Origin: Magnolia sinica
Taxonomy: Eukaryota > Streptophyta > Magnoliopsida > Magnoliales > Magnoliaceae
Assembly (NCBI RefSeq): GCF_029962835.1
Contig: NC_080584.1
Span: forward strand, 75,668,862-75,732,861
Length of the DNA: 64,000 nt
Direction of reading: 5' to 3'
Position numbers and translations under genes: made by a program. Every line of letters starts with the position of its first letter. The first letter of the stretch is position 1. This document shows positions 11,598 to 24,290 of this stretch, piece by piece. The notes below the pieces were generated by a model that had not been told where the DNA came from, searched no databases, and worked only from the letters and a program-made list of their open reading frames with translations.

Positions 11598-13842
11598 ATC
11601 CAGTCTCCAAGGGAACTCACAACTGCAACTGGCACATGGTTATGTTACCATGCAGAAACTCCTTTTGCTGAATAAATAAAAGAAACCCCAACGAACCCAA
11701 TTGGGAAACTACTACAGGCTGGGATCATGACCATGTGTTGGCGAATCTCAAGGAACAGAACTCTGTGTGGAAATTGAATAGCCCGGATGGCTGACTGTAA
11801 ACTTGAAAATCATCTAAAGAGAGTGAGAAAGAAATTGAATTTCAATGAAACCATATTTCACAAATACCATTTAAAATAGTATTCGTATTTCCTATTAAGT
11901 TTTTAACTCATACTCACTATGAAAATAATTCCAAGAAAGAAGAAAAATCTTAATCAAGCTCTTGAACTACAACTGTCATTTTAAAGGATGAACAATGCAC
12001 TTGACAGAAAATAATTCACCTTAGCTGATTCCCTCTCCAAAAGGTAGTGTAGAGGTAACAAACCTTCTCTCTTACCATCAATAACGTAATTAGTTCTCAA
12101 ATTTGCATGCCTGTCTCAACATATGATGTCTGTCACTATAGTACTGTTTCAAAAAGATTATATTGATTGCGAAACACCAATATACATAATAAGATGACGA
12201 TGTACGGCCAATGTCAATCTTCAGGGTATGCTGCACGAGGGACCAGAAATTGCAGTGAAAAGGCTTTCCAGAAGTTCTGGACAAGGTCTAGAAGAGTTCA
12301 AAAATGAGATTATACTTATTGCCAAACTACAACATATGAATCTTGTTAGGATCTTGGGATGCTGCATCGAAGGAGAAGAAAAGATACTACTCTACGAATA
12401 CATGCCCAACAAAAGTTTGGATTCCTTCCTCTTTGGTCCGTTACTCTTAACACTTGCAACTTAACACAAAAAGCATCATTTCTCAAGTTGCTCTCTCATC
12501 CACTGTACATGTGCCATACATGGACTCTTCTCAAACCATAACCTAAGCCCCATTCCGGATGGATCATGACTAAAAATTCATACTGATCAGATGATCTTAA
12601 TCATCAGATTCTGGACAAGATATTCACACTGTGATTAGTACGATTTCTTTTAACCGAAATCTATTAGTACGATTTTTGGGACATGCTGCATCCACAACTC
12701 ACACTATGATTACGATGATCTGGCTTAACAAGCTTCTCTGCCACGTGTATAGTGGATGAGATAACGCTACTTAAAAAATGGACTATTTTGAAGTCTTCTC
12801 CTTCAATACATTCATATCATTTATGTTGGTGGGATATTCACTACCGTGCACTAAAATATCTTCCTGTTTATATATTTGAATCTAAAAATGATGCAGATCC
12901 AACCAAAGGAAAGCTATTAGATTGGGGAAAACGTGTCCACATCATCAATGGAATTGCTCAAGGGCTTCTCTATCTTCACAAGTACTCCAGATTGAGAGTT
13001 ATTCACAGAGATCTTAAAGCCAGTAACATTCTCTTGGATGGTGAGATGAACCCCAAGATATCAGATTTTGGCATGGCGAGAATTTTCGGGCGAAATGAAT
13101 CAGAGGCAAATACAAATAGGGTTGTTGGAACTTAGTAAGTAAATTCACTCACAAGTACAAATCTACGTCTAACAACAAAAACATCTGTATATATACCCAT
13201 AATAAATATGCCCATCAGATTGTCTAACTTCAATTGAAATTTTGTTGAATGGTGAAATTCCAGTGGTTATATGTCTCCCGAGTATGCAATGGAGGGCCTT
13301 TTCTCAGAGAAATCTGATGTCTTTAGCTTCGGAGTCTTACTTCTAGAGATTGTCAGTGGCAAGAAGAACACCAGCTTTTATCATTCTGATAGGTCTCTAA
13401 ACCTTCTGGGATATGTGAGTAACCAGAACAAATCTACCATCTTGGTTTCATGTTTTGAAGCACCTTGTTTTTGTTTCCTTTTGGAATCCGACAATGACTT
13501 ACATCCATGGAAAATGTATTGTTTCAGGCATGGGAATTGTGGAAGGATGGTAGGGTCTCTGAGTTGATGGACCCGATGTTAGGTGATCCAACATCTTCCT
13601 GCTGCGACATTTTGAGATTCATCCAAATGGGACTCTTATGTGTGCAGGAAAGTGCGAAGGATAGACCCACCATGTCCGACGTTGTTTCGATGCTTAGTAA
13701 CGAAATGGCAACATTGGCGGCTAATCCGAAACAACCAGCATTCTTTCTAGGAAGAAGGGGTCTTGAGGAGAATTCATCTAAAAACAGAACAGAGAATTGT
13801 TCCAATAATGATTTAACTATTTCTGAGATAGAAGCTAGATAG
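9449..13842 (+). CDS. G-type lectin S-receptor-like Ser/Thr protein kinase (gene A)
   Basis: Seven exons: 9449-10769, 10980-11093, 11173-11384, 12225-12435, 12897-13134, 13264-13414, 13528-13842. All junctions are GT-AG and the phases fit, giving 853 residues, normal for the family. The ATG at 9449 is chosen because a signal peptide follows at once (basic RKSGK, then [17 protein letters not shown]). Exon 1 holds the bulb-type lectin domain, the S-locus glycoprotein domain, an EGF-like Cys cluster ([16 protein letters not shown]) and the PAN/apple domain ([10 protein letters not shown]). Exon 2 is the transmembrane helix ([17 protein letters not shown]) with a stop-transfer RR. Exons 3-7 are the kinase: [11 protein letters not shown] glycine loop, IAVKRLS lysine, HRDLKASN catalytic loop, [12 protein letters not shown] and a TISEIEAR tail. 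It is probably an active plasma-membrane receptor; the ligand is unknown. It could belong to the SD1 or a sister subfamily. Function is inferred from the family. Confidence 0.92.
11519..11594 (+). repeat. (CT)n microsatellite in intron 3 of gene A
   Basis: Thirty-eight uninterrupted CT units lie just after the exon 3 donor region. The same place in gene B (30160-30200) is T-rich with TTTTTC units rather than CT, so the expansion happened in copy A or was lost in B. It is a likely length-polymorphic marker that separates the two paralogues. Confidence 0.95.
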
Positions 13843-14356
13843 ACATTCCCACTTCAGAACAGAGTATGCCTCTTTTTCCAATCAACGGAAGTTTTAGTTG
13901 GTTGAAGTTCAAATAATTCTTACCATTTTATGTCAGTCAGATTAAATGATTATGTTGTATCCTCCCATATGAGACAATGTGTAGTATGGGTAAGATTGTG
14001 GGATTTATTCTCTAAACTACCATAAATAAGCTATTGTTTCTTCGAAGTATAGAGTTGAATGTGAGTAATTAAAAATTTTCTATTCATTGTTCTGAATTCA
14101 TTAGCAAACATTGATGGGAATCATCATCCCTTCAGAGCAAGTTTCTTATGGTGGCCCATATAACATATGGTATCAGACACATTCTGGCTCCTGGTACACC
14201 ACTTCAACCTTGATCCTGACACTCCTAACTGTTCTTCTTCCATTGCCAGCCGACGAAACCCAGCAATGCTGAAACCAATCTTTTAAGAAGTAAGAAGATG
14301 CGAGTGTATGAGTTCCTCACAATACTGACGAAAATGAGGTTGACTTAGAACTCAAG
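13843..14356 (+). other. 3' flank of gene A
   Basis: Shared with the 3' flank of gene B (37620-38230), including GTATCAGACACATTCTGGCTCC (14171 here, 38051 there). It presumably holds the 3' UTR; the AT-rich CTACCATAAATAAGC near 14019 could serve for polyadenylation, but I see no perfect AATAAA. Ends at the target duplication TCAAG (14352-14356) of the LTR element. Confidence 0.5.
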
Positions 14357-16435
14357 TGTTAAGGGTCAAATATTGCATATTAGACCCGGATTATTACCTG
14401 ATCTTATAAACATGATACTGTTTAACTGTATATTTTAATAATGTTTTTGGTTGCAAGGTGAATTTAGGAGCTTGATCTTAAAAGAGTACTAAAAGCCTAG
14501 ATTTAACACTCATAAATTACCAAGGCAAGGGACAGACTTCAAGGGATCGATATTGAAGAATTTACATATCAGAAATCCGAGAAGATCATGCCACTCATGT
14601 TAAATGGGCCTAAAAACCGTCCAGAATGCAAGATCATAGGGTTCCCACCATCCGTTCTGCTTAAAACTTCATATATGGCCTGCAGACCATAAATTAACCA
14701 TACACGTCAAATTTCATCTATTGGATCTTTGTGGAAGTGGCCCGACGGATAGATCAGCCCCTAAAATCCTGATTTGGGGCCCGCCTGGTATCTGGATATG
14801 CTTCAAATTCGATATCAACCCTTCAAATTATGTGAAAAAATGAATGGATGGAGCGGATTTATCAAAAACATCACTACAAATCCCACCTGTGTATTGCACG
14901 TGCATAGTGTGTACAAATACTTGCTGTGCATCGCAACCACCAGAGTCGGTTAGCGTCACGCTGACCAACAATTTTCAAAAAAAATCCCAGAGTCTCTATG
15001 TTGTCTGTCCATTTTTCAGTAGTGGGGCCCACCATCATGCATCTCGATGATCTGGACTGTCCATTCGATCCAGAGGGGGGCCTTGACCCTCGCCTAGCTG
15101 GTCTTTTGGCCCCATACGCATGTACACACATGGATCGTCAAAAAATGCAGGACGGACAGCGAGTTGATTTTAAACAGTGAACCGCACCAAAACTCGACCA
15201 AAATCACTCCTTTGTGACTGAAATTTCACCAAGAATCTAGTGAATGGGGTAATTTTCGTCGAAAACACTACTATGGGGTCCACCGAATATGTCAACGTAG
15301 GATTTTTCACAGGTAACGCACGTCTGAGAAAATCGGACGTTACAGGGAGTTATGGCCCACTGTTTGTGTTCGGATCTCCGATTTGAATCGTCCAACAGCT
15401 CGGAAAGGGGGTCTTTACCCCAACCATGGAGCCAAAATCAATTCTTGGGACATCTACCGGCCGAAAAGTCTTTCCAAATGCAAGTGGAGTTGCGTTTTTG
15501 CAGCTGCGCATGCATGTACTGCATAAGGAGGTCAATTCCGCAAGTTTGTGGCCGACCTAAGGACATCCTGCTGTTTCTATAAAAGGGAGAGAGAAAGAGA
15601 GCTTAAGCATCCAAGCTTAGACTTGTGGGGCAGCCGTGGAGGCAAATCTGGAAGCCAGTTTCCAAAAGTTCCTTTCTACTTTTTTTTCTTTGTTTATTTC
15701 TTTCCATTTCTAAGACTTTTGCATATTTATGATAGGCTAAACCTCTTAGCTAGGGCTAAGAGGTGAAGCTTGTAGCATGATTCAGATGCTTACTTGGTTT
15801 TGATTCATGTTTTGTTGAACTCCTTTGGATTTTAGTTTAATTATGAAGGTGTACTTCTAGTTTTTAATAGTTTGTTGTGACTTAAATTACAATGGATCTG
15901 CGATAGCTTTAAGGATGTTCTTTACATTATTGAGATTGTGAACTTAGTAAGACCTATTGTTCACCATCGTCCCATGGGCATGGTAGGGTGACGGAAACCT
16001 TTTTAACTTTCACAATTCTCTTATGATTGGTTGTCTCCTAGGCATGGTTAGGTGATGGGATCACTTCCAAATCTTCACCACTCTTATCTATTAATGATTA
16101 GATCCATGAGAAGTTCAGAGATCTGACAAATCTCTTCTTACCAATTGGATAGGATAGGATTCTAAATCTAGTTGTGTTCTTAAATTAAGCGTAGATCTCC
16201 CAGATCTCTACAAGTGGATCCTTGACACCCTAGTTTCCCTCCTTTGAATTTTACAATTTTTATTTAATTAAAATTCACAATTATTCTCTTAATTCTTCCT
16301 GATTTAGATAACATCTTCGCCTAGTTCTAGTTCAAGTTACTTTTAGATTATGTACAAGGTTCAGTCCCTGTGGATTCGACCTCGGTCTTACCAAGATTAT
16401 TACTACATCACAACCCTATACTTGGGGTGTGAACA
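14357..16435 (+). repeat. 5' LTR of the LARD-like element
   Basis: TG...CA ended, 2079 bp, matching 20007-22115 along its length. It contains a fold-back-like patch (GTGGGGCCCACCATCATGCA near 15022) and a likely TATA-type segment CTATAAAAGGGAGAG (15575-15589), a good candidate for the element's own promoter. Confidence 0.8.
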
Positions 16436-19400
16436 AGTTTTAGGCATCGTTGTCGGGGACTGATGGTTGCGTTTTTCTGAAATTAACTGGTTTTAAAATT
16501 AAGTTAAGATTAGGATTTTTCTATTTTTCTATTTTTAGGATTAGGGTTTTATTTTCTATTTTTAGAATTTTTTTAAAAAAAATTATTCTAGGATTTCTTT
16601 TAATTTTAAAAACTAACATTACTTTCTATTTTTAGGATTTAGAAACTTTCCTTTTTAGGAACTAGTTTATTTTTAGAAACTTTTTGATTTTAAGTTTAGA
16701 TTTTCTATTTTAGAAACTTTCTAATTCTAGGTCTTCTTTTTAGAAACTAACTCATCTTTCTAATTTTTTTAAAACTTTCTGACTCTAAGATTTCTATTTT
16801 TAAAAACTAATTTCTTTTGTTTTCTTATACAGGACCTTAACATAGAACTCCAATCTGGTAACTTCCTTCTAACTTCTCCTCTACTTACTTTCCATATTGC
16901 TGTAAGATTTTTCTTTTATTTTCTTTTTCTTTTAGGATTAGATTCAGAGTTAGGGTTTCACCATGAAAGAGTGGGTACGTCATTATGCTGAGATGGATAA
17001 GAGATATTAGGGAGGAATGTATAATGATTACGATGTAATTCAACATATATCTTAAGATTTTTCTCAAACCACATTGAGAACCGACTCGAATATTATACTC
17101 CATTGGTTAAGAAGTCCTTACGCGTTCATAATTATCAGAATAAGGACTATTATCAACCATCATATTCTCCCACATATGATTCGTATGATTATAACCAGTG
17201 GAAGCATCAAAATTGGGAAGATGAACCAACAATATGTTATAATGATTATTCTCTTAGATACCCTGCCATTGAGATCCAACCAGAAACGATCCAAGATAAT
17301 TCATTTCAGTGTAACATGGTCTGTCTTGCGAAAATTAGAAAAATGTTGGAAGCACTTAATTCAAGTGATAATTATCTTGGATCCTCTACCTTTAAAATTC
17401 AACCAGAAAAAATCCAAGAGAATTCAATCCAAAATTTCTTCCAAACTCTAGAGCTCAGCCAACAAAATACACTCTAAAGACTGTAAGAACTTAGAAAAGA
17501 TATTCAATAGTGGAGTTCACATGAGATGATTGTGAAGAACTCTGGAATTTGGAATGAGGAGTTGGATTCCGTTAATGAGCATACGGTTCAATTTTTCGAT
17601 GAGTCAATCTCGATGACAGTTCAAAGGAATGATCAAGAGACGTGGGTGTCTTTCAAATATAATGATAGTGACAAATTTCACTCACATGACACACATGGTT
17701 TCAATGATGAGGAAGAAGTTAGTTTATTCGAATCTCAGCCCAATTTAGAAAGAGAATGTGAGAAAAGTGATCCCATCCCAAGTGTGCATTGCACGGAATT
17801 AGACGATGATGTGTATTGGGATGACGATCATGAATGCTCAACTCAAATTCCCCTGGAATCAATCTCAAGTATGATACAGGTCAGTCATCAAGAAGTACAT
17901 GAAGTGATCAGTCATCGGGATCTACTCCACTCATCTAACATGCCTGATTTAAAAGTAAAGGATAAGCCCCTTACAATCGACCCTTCTAACTCTTATGAGA
18001 CATGTTTGAACCACTTCCCTAAATTGAATGATGATATGATTCAGGAGAGGGACGAGTCACTTGATATGACTTTGGAATTTGAAACCACCCAGTTGAGGCC
18101 ATCATCTAAGCTGTACACTTTTAATGGTTTAATGCCTCTTCTAAGTAATATCAATGAACATAATCCTCATATCAATACTTTGTCTACTGACCCTCAATCT
18201 GTCTGTGCAGGGCTGGAGCAAGAGAGCATACTTCCATCTACTTTTAAAGCCGATAGTCCTTGAACATCTTATTACAGATTTTAATGTGGAGAATAAGTCA
18301 CTCTCAGCTGAATTTCTCAACTCTTTAGATGATTGCTAGGCACACTTTGCATATTCAAACAATCCCATGATAAAAAAAATAGTGGATGCCTTACAAAACA
18401 ATACCTCGATGGTTGTCATGAACCGAGGAAACCCTTACTCTGAAATCCTTCCCTTCATAGATCTTGAGTGCTTACCATTACAGGAGGAGGAGCTAAAAAT
18501 TGAACCGGAGTCTGAAACTTCGGAATGTGTCAAGACTACATCACTTTCTGTAAATTTTTCTTAATTTTATTTATGTGTGATTCACCATGGAGTACTAACA
18601 TTGACACTTTTTTTTGTCACAGGTGAATCATATATCCTGTGGATACCTCAGGCGATTCAATGACAATTTTTTAATGAGGTCTATAGATTTCTCTGGAATT
18701 CCATGCTCCAAGGCATCCAAGCCTATTACAGAAAGGGCTTTTGGATGATCTTGTTGAAAAACCTACTGAGAAATTTATCAAGATATTGGCCGGTAGAGGA
18801 ACCTTGCGGCATGACTGAGTAGCTTTTCCCTTACTTTTATAGGACTAAGATAGTTTGTTTTATGTCGTTTTATGATAGTCGGCTTTATGTCATTAGGTTA
18901 GTTTGCTTTCTAAGTTGTTTTAAGATAGGTTGCTTTCGTTGGTTTCACTCTTGTGCTGACCTGTTCTCACGCTGATATCTCTTTCAAAAGGCCGTCCAAT
19001 TTCCTCGTCAGGTACTATCTTTCCATCACTTTTTTTTTTACTTTCGGTGTCTCATGTAAATTGCATGCTTATATCTTTTACATTGAGGATAATGTAGATT
19101 TTAGGTTGGGGATGGGAGATTGGATTACCTAATCAATATTTTCTTGGGCTTGAGCAAATATTGTGAATTTTTTTAAAAAAAATTCTGAATTTTTTGTGAA
19201 TTTGAAGTGATTTTGACGGCCATCTTTGATTTAGACGTATAAGGTACGTAATGTTGGTAATTTATGAGTCTTGGATTTAGTTATCTTTAGATTTCACAGT
19301 TAAGTTCGAATTGCTAATCCATGATTCGAAGTTTTAAACATTGATTGAATCATGATTTCAGTTTAATATTAAATTGTTAACCTGGTAGTCACTAGACATG

Positions 19401-20006
19401 GAAGGAGCCAACCTGGAGAATTTGTCCATCATATTCAAAGAAAAAAAATAATACCTAGCTAAAAAGCAGTTGTCTTCAGAAAGGGTTGGGCGAATGATTT
19501 TCACCATGGGTTTGCTCCCTATAGGTGAGGGCTCATTTTCTCCCCCCCTTAGCTTTACCTTTAAAAGTTTGACATAGCGTGAAAGCCATCAATGTAAAAA
19601 TCAAAAGCTGAAATAACGAAAAGTTGAAATGTAAGGCAAGTTTTGGTTTAAGTTATGATTGTCCTGAATGTTCTTGTGATTATCAATGTTATCATGAAAA
19701 TAAAGGATTTATGAAAATAAAGAATTGAACCTTTGATTGTGATGAGTTTAGGTTTCACTATACACCTATGGAACTCAATGTTTGCAATTTTTCTAATCGA
19801 TGAATTAATACTTTGAACTTGACTATAAATTTTATTGTGTGCTTGAATCCAGGAGAAAGTAATGCCCAACATTAATGAATCTTAGAATTCTATTGACTGG
19901 TTTGTTGTTCAAAAAAATTACTCGAGTTCATAGAAATTATCCTGTAGTTCTCAACTTATTTTTCGCATGCTTTGCTCGATACAAGTGAAATGCTGGTTGA
20001 GGATTG
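16436..20006 (+). other. Internal region of the LARD-like element, with two gag-less open frames
   Basis: After a T-rich leader (16480-16920) come open frames at 17103-17477 (124 codons, rich in Tyr, Asn and Gln, with IQPE repeated) and 17526-18263 (245 codons, acidic, rich in Asp, Glu and Ser). I do not recognise a gag zinc knuckle, protease, reverse transcriptase or integrase in them. They may be accessory or vestigial frames of the retroelement family. They are not supported as host genes because they lie between matched LTRs. Confidence 0.55.
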
Positions 20007-22115
20007 TGTTGAGGGTCAAATATTGCATATTAGACCCTGATTATTACCTAATCTTATGAACATGATACTGTTTAACGGCATGTTTTAATCACGTTTTTTG
20101 TTGCAAGGTGAATTTAGGAGCTTGATCTTAAAAGAGTACTAAAAGCCTAAATTTAACCCTCATAAATTACCAAGGTAAGGGACAGACTCCACGAGACTAA
20201 GATCGAAGAATTTACACACTAGAGATCCGAGAAGATCACACCACTCACGTTAAACGAGCCTAAAAACCGTCTAGAATGCAAGATCATAGGGTTCTCATCA
20301 TCTATTCGGCTCAAAACTTCATATATGACCTGAGGACCATAAATTAATCGTACATGTCAAATTTTAACCATTGGATCCTTATGAAATTAGTCTAACGGAT
20401 AGATCAGCCCCTAAAATCCTGATTTGGGGCTCGCCTGGTATCTGGATATGCTTCAAATTCGGTATCAACCCTTTAAATTAGGCAAAAAAATGAATGGATG
20501 GAACGGATTTATCAAAAACATCACTACAGACCCCACCTGTGCATTGCATGTGCACAATGTGTACAAACACTCGTTGTACGCCGCAACCACCGGAGTTTAT
20601 CAGTGTTACGCTGACCGACAGTCTCTAAAAAAATCCTAGTGTCTCTACGCTATCCATTTGTTTTTCAGTAGTGGGGCCCACCATCATGCATCTCGATGAT
20701 CTGGACCGTCCATTCGATCCAAAGGGTGGGTTTGACCCTTACCTAGGTGGCCTTTTGGCCCCATACGCATGTACACATGTGAATCGCCAGAAAACGCAAG
20801 ATAGATGATGAGTTGATTTTATACAGTGGACCGCACCAAAACTCGACCAAAACTACTCATTTTCAACTGAAATTTTGCTAGGAATCCAATGAACGGGGTG
20901 GATTTCATCAAAAACACTACTATGGGGCTTACCGAACACGTCAGCACAGGATTTTTCATAAGTAACGCATGTCCGGGAAAACCAGACGTTGCAGGGAGTT
21001 ATGGCCCATCGTTTGTGTTCGGATCTCCGATTTGAACCATCCAACAACTTGGGAAGGAGGTCTTTACCCCAACCATGGAGCCAAAATCAATTCTTAGGAT
21101 GTCTACCAGTCGAGAAGTCTTTCCAAATGCAAGTGGAGTTGGCATTTTCGCGGTTGCGCATGCATGTACTGCATAAGGAGGTCAGTTCTGCAAGTTTATG
21201 GCCGACCTAAGGACCTCCTGCTGTTTCTATAAAAGGGAGAGAGAAAGAGAGCTTAAGCAACCAAGCTTGGACGTGTGGGGCAACCATGGAGGCAAATCTG
21301 GAAGCCAGTTTCTAGAAGTTCCTTTCTTTTTTTTTCTTTGCTTATTTCTTTCCATTTCTGAGATTTTTGCATGTTTATGATACGTTAAACCTTTTAGCTA
21401 GGGTTAAGAGGTGAAGCTTGTAGCGTGATTGGGATGCTTGCTTGGTTTTGATTCATGTTTTGTTGAACTCCTTTGGATTTTAGTTTAATTATGAAGGTAT
21501 ACTTCTAGTTTTTAATGGTTTGTTGTGACTTAAATTACAATGGATCTGCGATAGCTTTAAGTATGTTCTTTCCATTATTGAGATTATGAAATTAGTAAGA
21601 CTTGTTGTTCACCATCGTCCCATGGGCATGGTAGGGTGACGGAATCCTTCCTAACTTTCACAATTCTCTTATGATTGGCAGTGGGATTAGTAAATTGCTA
21701 TTGTTTGCCATAGTCTTCTGGGCATGGTTAGGTGACAGGATCACTTCCAAATCTTCACCACTCTTATTCATTGATGATTAGATTTATGAGAAGTTCAGAT
21801 ATCTGACAAATCTCTTCTTACCAATTGGATAAGATAGGACTCTAAATCCAGTTGTGTTCTTGAATCAAGCATAGATCTCCCTGATCTCTACAAGTGGATC
21901 CTTGGCACCCTAGTTTCCCTTCTTTGAATTTTACAATTTTTATTTAATTAAAATTCATAATTTTTCTCTTAATTCTTCCTAATTTAGATCACATCTTTGC
22001 CTAGTTTTAGTTCAAGTTACTTTTATATTATGTACAAGGTTCAGTCCCTTTGAATTCAACCTCGGTCTTACGAAGATTATTACTACATCACAACCCTATA
22101 CTTGGGGTGTGAACA
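20007..22115 (+). repeat. 3' LTR of the LARD-like element
   Basis: 2109 bp, partner of 14357-16435. The same CTATAAAAGGGAGAG promoter-like segment is present (21227-21241). Ends GTGAACA directly before the target duplication TCAAG. Confidence 0.8.
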
Positions 22116-22155
22116 TCAAGAAGCCCAAAGCACAGATAACAGTTTGGATGGGGAT

Positions 22156-23543
22156 TGATGCAGGGATGAATGTGATGAGGTCAATCACCGTCTTCCCCAA
22201 GGATAACTACTCCAAATCCACGGAGCTTCTCTGGACTCCTCACAGAGACTTCTAAAATCTATGAGGAAAAAATAAGATAAATAGAAATAAATTCCATAAA
22301 ATTCGTAATTTGATTGATGAATAATAAAAACGAATTTACAACTCTTTAAATAGGGATATCAAGCCTTGGAAGAAATTTCATAATTAAACTATAAGTAAAA
22401 CTCCCTAAAATTCGTAACTTACTATAAATAGTAAATTTACTATTTATGGTAAGGGTCCTATGTGGCTTAACCACGTTATTCTTCTAATTTTTATAAGCAC
22501 TTTTCATGTTGGACACAACTCCTAAAGCCCAACGGATGAAGAGTTATAATAAAACCAAAACTTACTAAAAATAGTAAAAACAGAAATAAATATGAAATTC
22601 GACCATCGATCTAATGGAATGTTGCAAATTCGGTGTGGGCAACCCAACAATTGGCTAAAGTAGCTTGTCTTACCCCAAAATCATATATGGTACGTCGAGT
22701 AACTCATTCCAGTTTGCGAGATATGTCTGTTTTAAGGTTCTGACGGTCTTGATGACTGCTGCCTTCTATTGGGCCTTCTTTGGTCCATCTTGAACATGAA
22801 AGTCGACTTGCTCTACATCAGGGATGCCCCCCCTTGAAGCTTCCCTAATGTTCTTTGGGCCTTCTTGTTTTCTATTTGTTATGTGACGCAGGGATGAACG
22901 TGATGAGGTCGATCACCATCTTCCTCAAGGAAAACTGCTTCAAATCCACAGAGCTTCTCTGGACTCCTCACAGACTTCTTGAATCCACGAGGAAAGATAG
23001 AAACTAGAAATAATTCTAAAAATAAATTTGTCGATAATTGATAGATGAAATAAACGATTATACAACCCTTTAAATAGGGATACCAAGCCTTGTAAGAAGT
23101 TTCAGAATTAAACTACAACTTAAACTTAATAAAATTCGTAACTTACTATTTATTGTAAGTGTCCTATGTGGCTTAACCACATTATTATCCTAAATTTTCT
23201 AAACACTTTTTATATTGGACACAACTCCTAAAGCCCCAACGAATGAAAAGTTATGATCAAACCAAAACTTAATAAAATTAGTAAAAATGGAAATAAACAT
23301 GGAATTCGACCATCGATCTGATGAAATCTCGCAAATTCGGCGTCGGTAACCGAGAAAAGCCGGGTTGGTTAGCTAAAGTAGCTCGTCCTACCTCAAAATC
23401 ATATATGGCATGTCGAGTAACTCATTCCGGTTTGTAAGATATGCATGTTTTAAGGTTCTAACGGTATTGATGACTTTTACCTCTGATCTGGCCTTCTCTG
23501 GTCCATCTTGGTCATGAAAGTGTCTGCAACTTGCTCTACATCA
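22156..23543 (-). mobile_element. Pair of ~660-bp LTR-like direct repeats with almost no interior
   Basis: Units 22156-22820 and 22884-23543 are diverged direct repeats starting TGA[TC]GCAGGGATGAA and ending TTGCTCTACATCA (TG...CA). They are separated by only 63 bp. Read on the minus strand, the base run before the 22820 end is AAGGGGGGGCATCCC, a polypurine-tract-like sequence. I therefore read them as the two LTRs of a minus-strand element whose interior has been almost wholly lost. No clean target duplication is seen. Block B lacks both units (TTGGATGGGGATGATCACC near 38257). Confidence 0.6.
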
Positions 23544-24057
23544 TTATGTCATCTAATCTACTGATAAGATGACACCACCTAAATGAACTAACACTCCCCA
23601 AAGAAAAGTATTGCAAAAACTCAGGTGGGCCATACCACTTGCTTGCCTGGGAAAACTCAGGTGGGTCATGTCATCCAATCCACAAGGACATGGATTTGCA
23701 GGAACTTTTTTAGACCGGAAGCTAACTAGGGGGCCCACTATTATGCTTGTGAGAAATCTACTATGTTTATCTTTTTTCTTCGAATATATTATGCTAGGAC
23801 ATGGGCCAAAAAATGAAGCAGATCCAAAACACAAGTGGCTTGCATGATAGGAAATGGTGAGAATCGAGCATCTAGGCATGAAACATTCTTGGGGCCACAG
23901 ATGTTTTGGATCAGGCTAATATTTTGTGTTTTCAATTTATCGCAGTAGGAATTACCATATGAATGGTATGGATGGAATATAAACATCATGGTGGGCCTCG
24001 AGGAGATTTTGACAGTTGTCGTGCAACTCATGGTGATCAGAACCAGTCATCTGTTGA
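23544..24057. other. Right flank of block A, fold-back fragment
   Basis: Fold-back-family sequence (ACACAAGTGG...GGATCAGGCTAATATTTTTG-like) shared with 38330-38566 in block B. No gene. The 108-codon minus-strand frame runs through this repeat and is rejected. Confidence 0.5.
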
Positions 24058-24290
24058 TTGATGTCTTAAATCTGTGAATCAAAAGGTCTTCGATGCCATC
24101 GAGCAGACTTAAATGCCATCAAAGTCCTATTCGATGCCATTGCAAAAATCTGAAATTTATCATGTTTGTTGCTGGCACTTTAGGAGTTATGCTGAATACC
24201 ATCGAAAGAGGTTTGATGCCATCAAAGGTTATTCGATGACATTGACGCTCAAGTGGACTGCACCGCAATGACTCTTGCATTTAATGCTTT
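24052..24290 (+). mobile_element. Truncated Copia-like LTR with palindromic modules
   Basis: Starts TGTTGATTGATGTCTTAAATC, closely matching the start of the Copia LTR at 30659 (TGTTGTCAGACTGATGTCTTAAATC). It then carries about six worn copies of a TCGATGCCATCGA palindrome where the Copia LTR has CTCGACCGGTCGAG. It sits exactly where homology between blocks A and B stops. No right end was identified, so it is a truncated or solo LTR of a sister family. Fossil, broken. Confidence 0.5.

Larger units (their letters stand above)
14357..22115 (+). mobile_element. Non-autonomous LTR retroelement (LARD-like, Athila/Tat-type signals)
   Basis: LTRs of about 2.1 kb (14357-16435 and 20007-22115) start TGTT and end GAACA, bordered by a perfect 5-bp target duplication TCAAG (14352-14356, 22116-22120). 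Block B keeps the empty site (AACTCAAGGGGACC near 38229). Just inside the left LTR is GGCATCGTTGTCGGGGAC, a worn form of the GGCGCCGTTGCCGGGGA leader/primer-site phrase of Athila/Tat Gypsy elements. Near 19082 is the ATTGAGGATAATGTAGATTT phrase such elements carry ahead of the 3' LTR. No reverse transcriptase or integrase is seen in the 3.57-kb inside. LTRs differ by roughly 12%, so it is an old fossil. Confidence 0.8.
6864..24057 (+). repeat. Segmental duplication block A (kinase gene A copy)
   Basis: The block aligns with block B (26243-38566) in direct orientation. Left homology begins at ACCTTGGTTCATAACTTTC (6865 and 26244), inside a fold-back element that is complete only in block B. Right homology ends after GATCAGAACCAGTCAT (24050 against 38559). 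Shared parts are the gene promoter, all seven kinase exons and the introns, the 3' flank and a fold-back piece. Block-A-only insertions are at 7100-7629, 7668-8228, 14357-22115 and 22156-23543. Introns differ from block B by about 4-5% by hand count. Confidence 0.85.

Noticed and set aside
17526-18263. 245-codon frame as a host gene
   Set aside because: It lies between matched 2.1-kb LTRs with a perfect target duplication, has no recognised domain and is best seen as part of the element.
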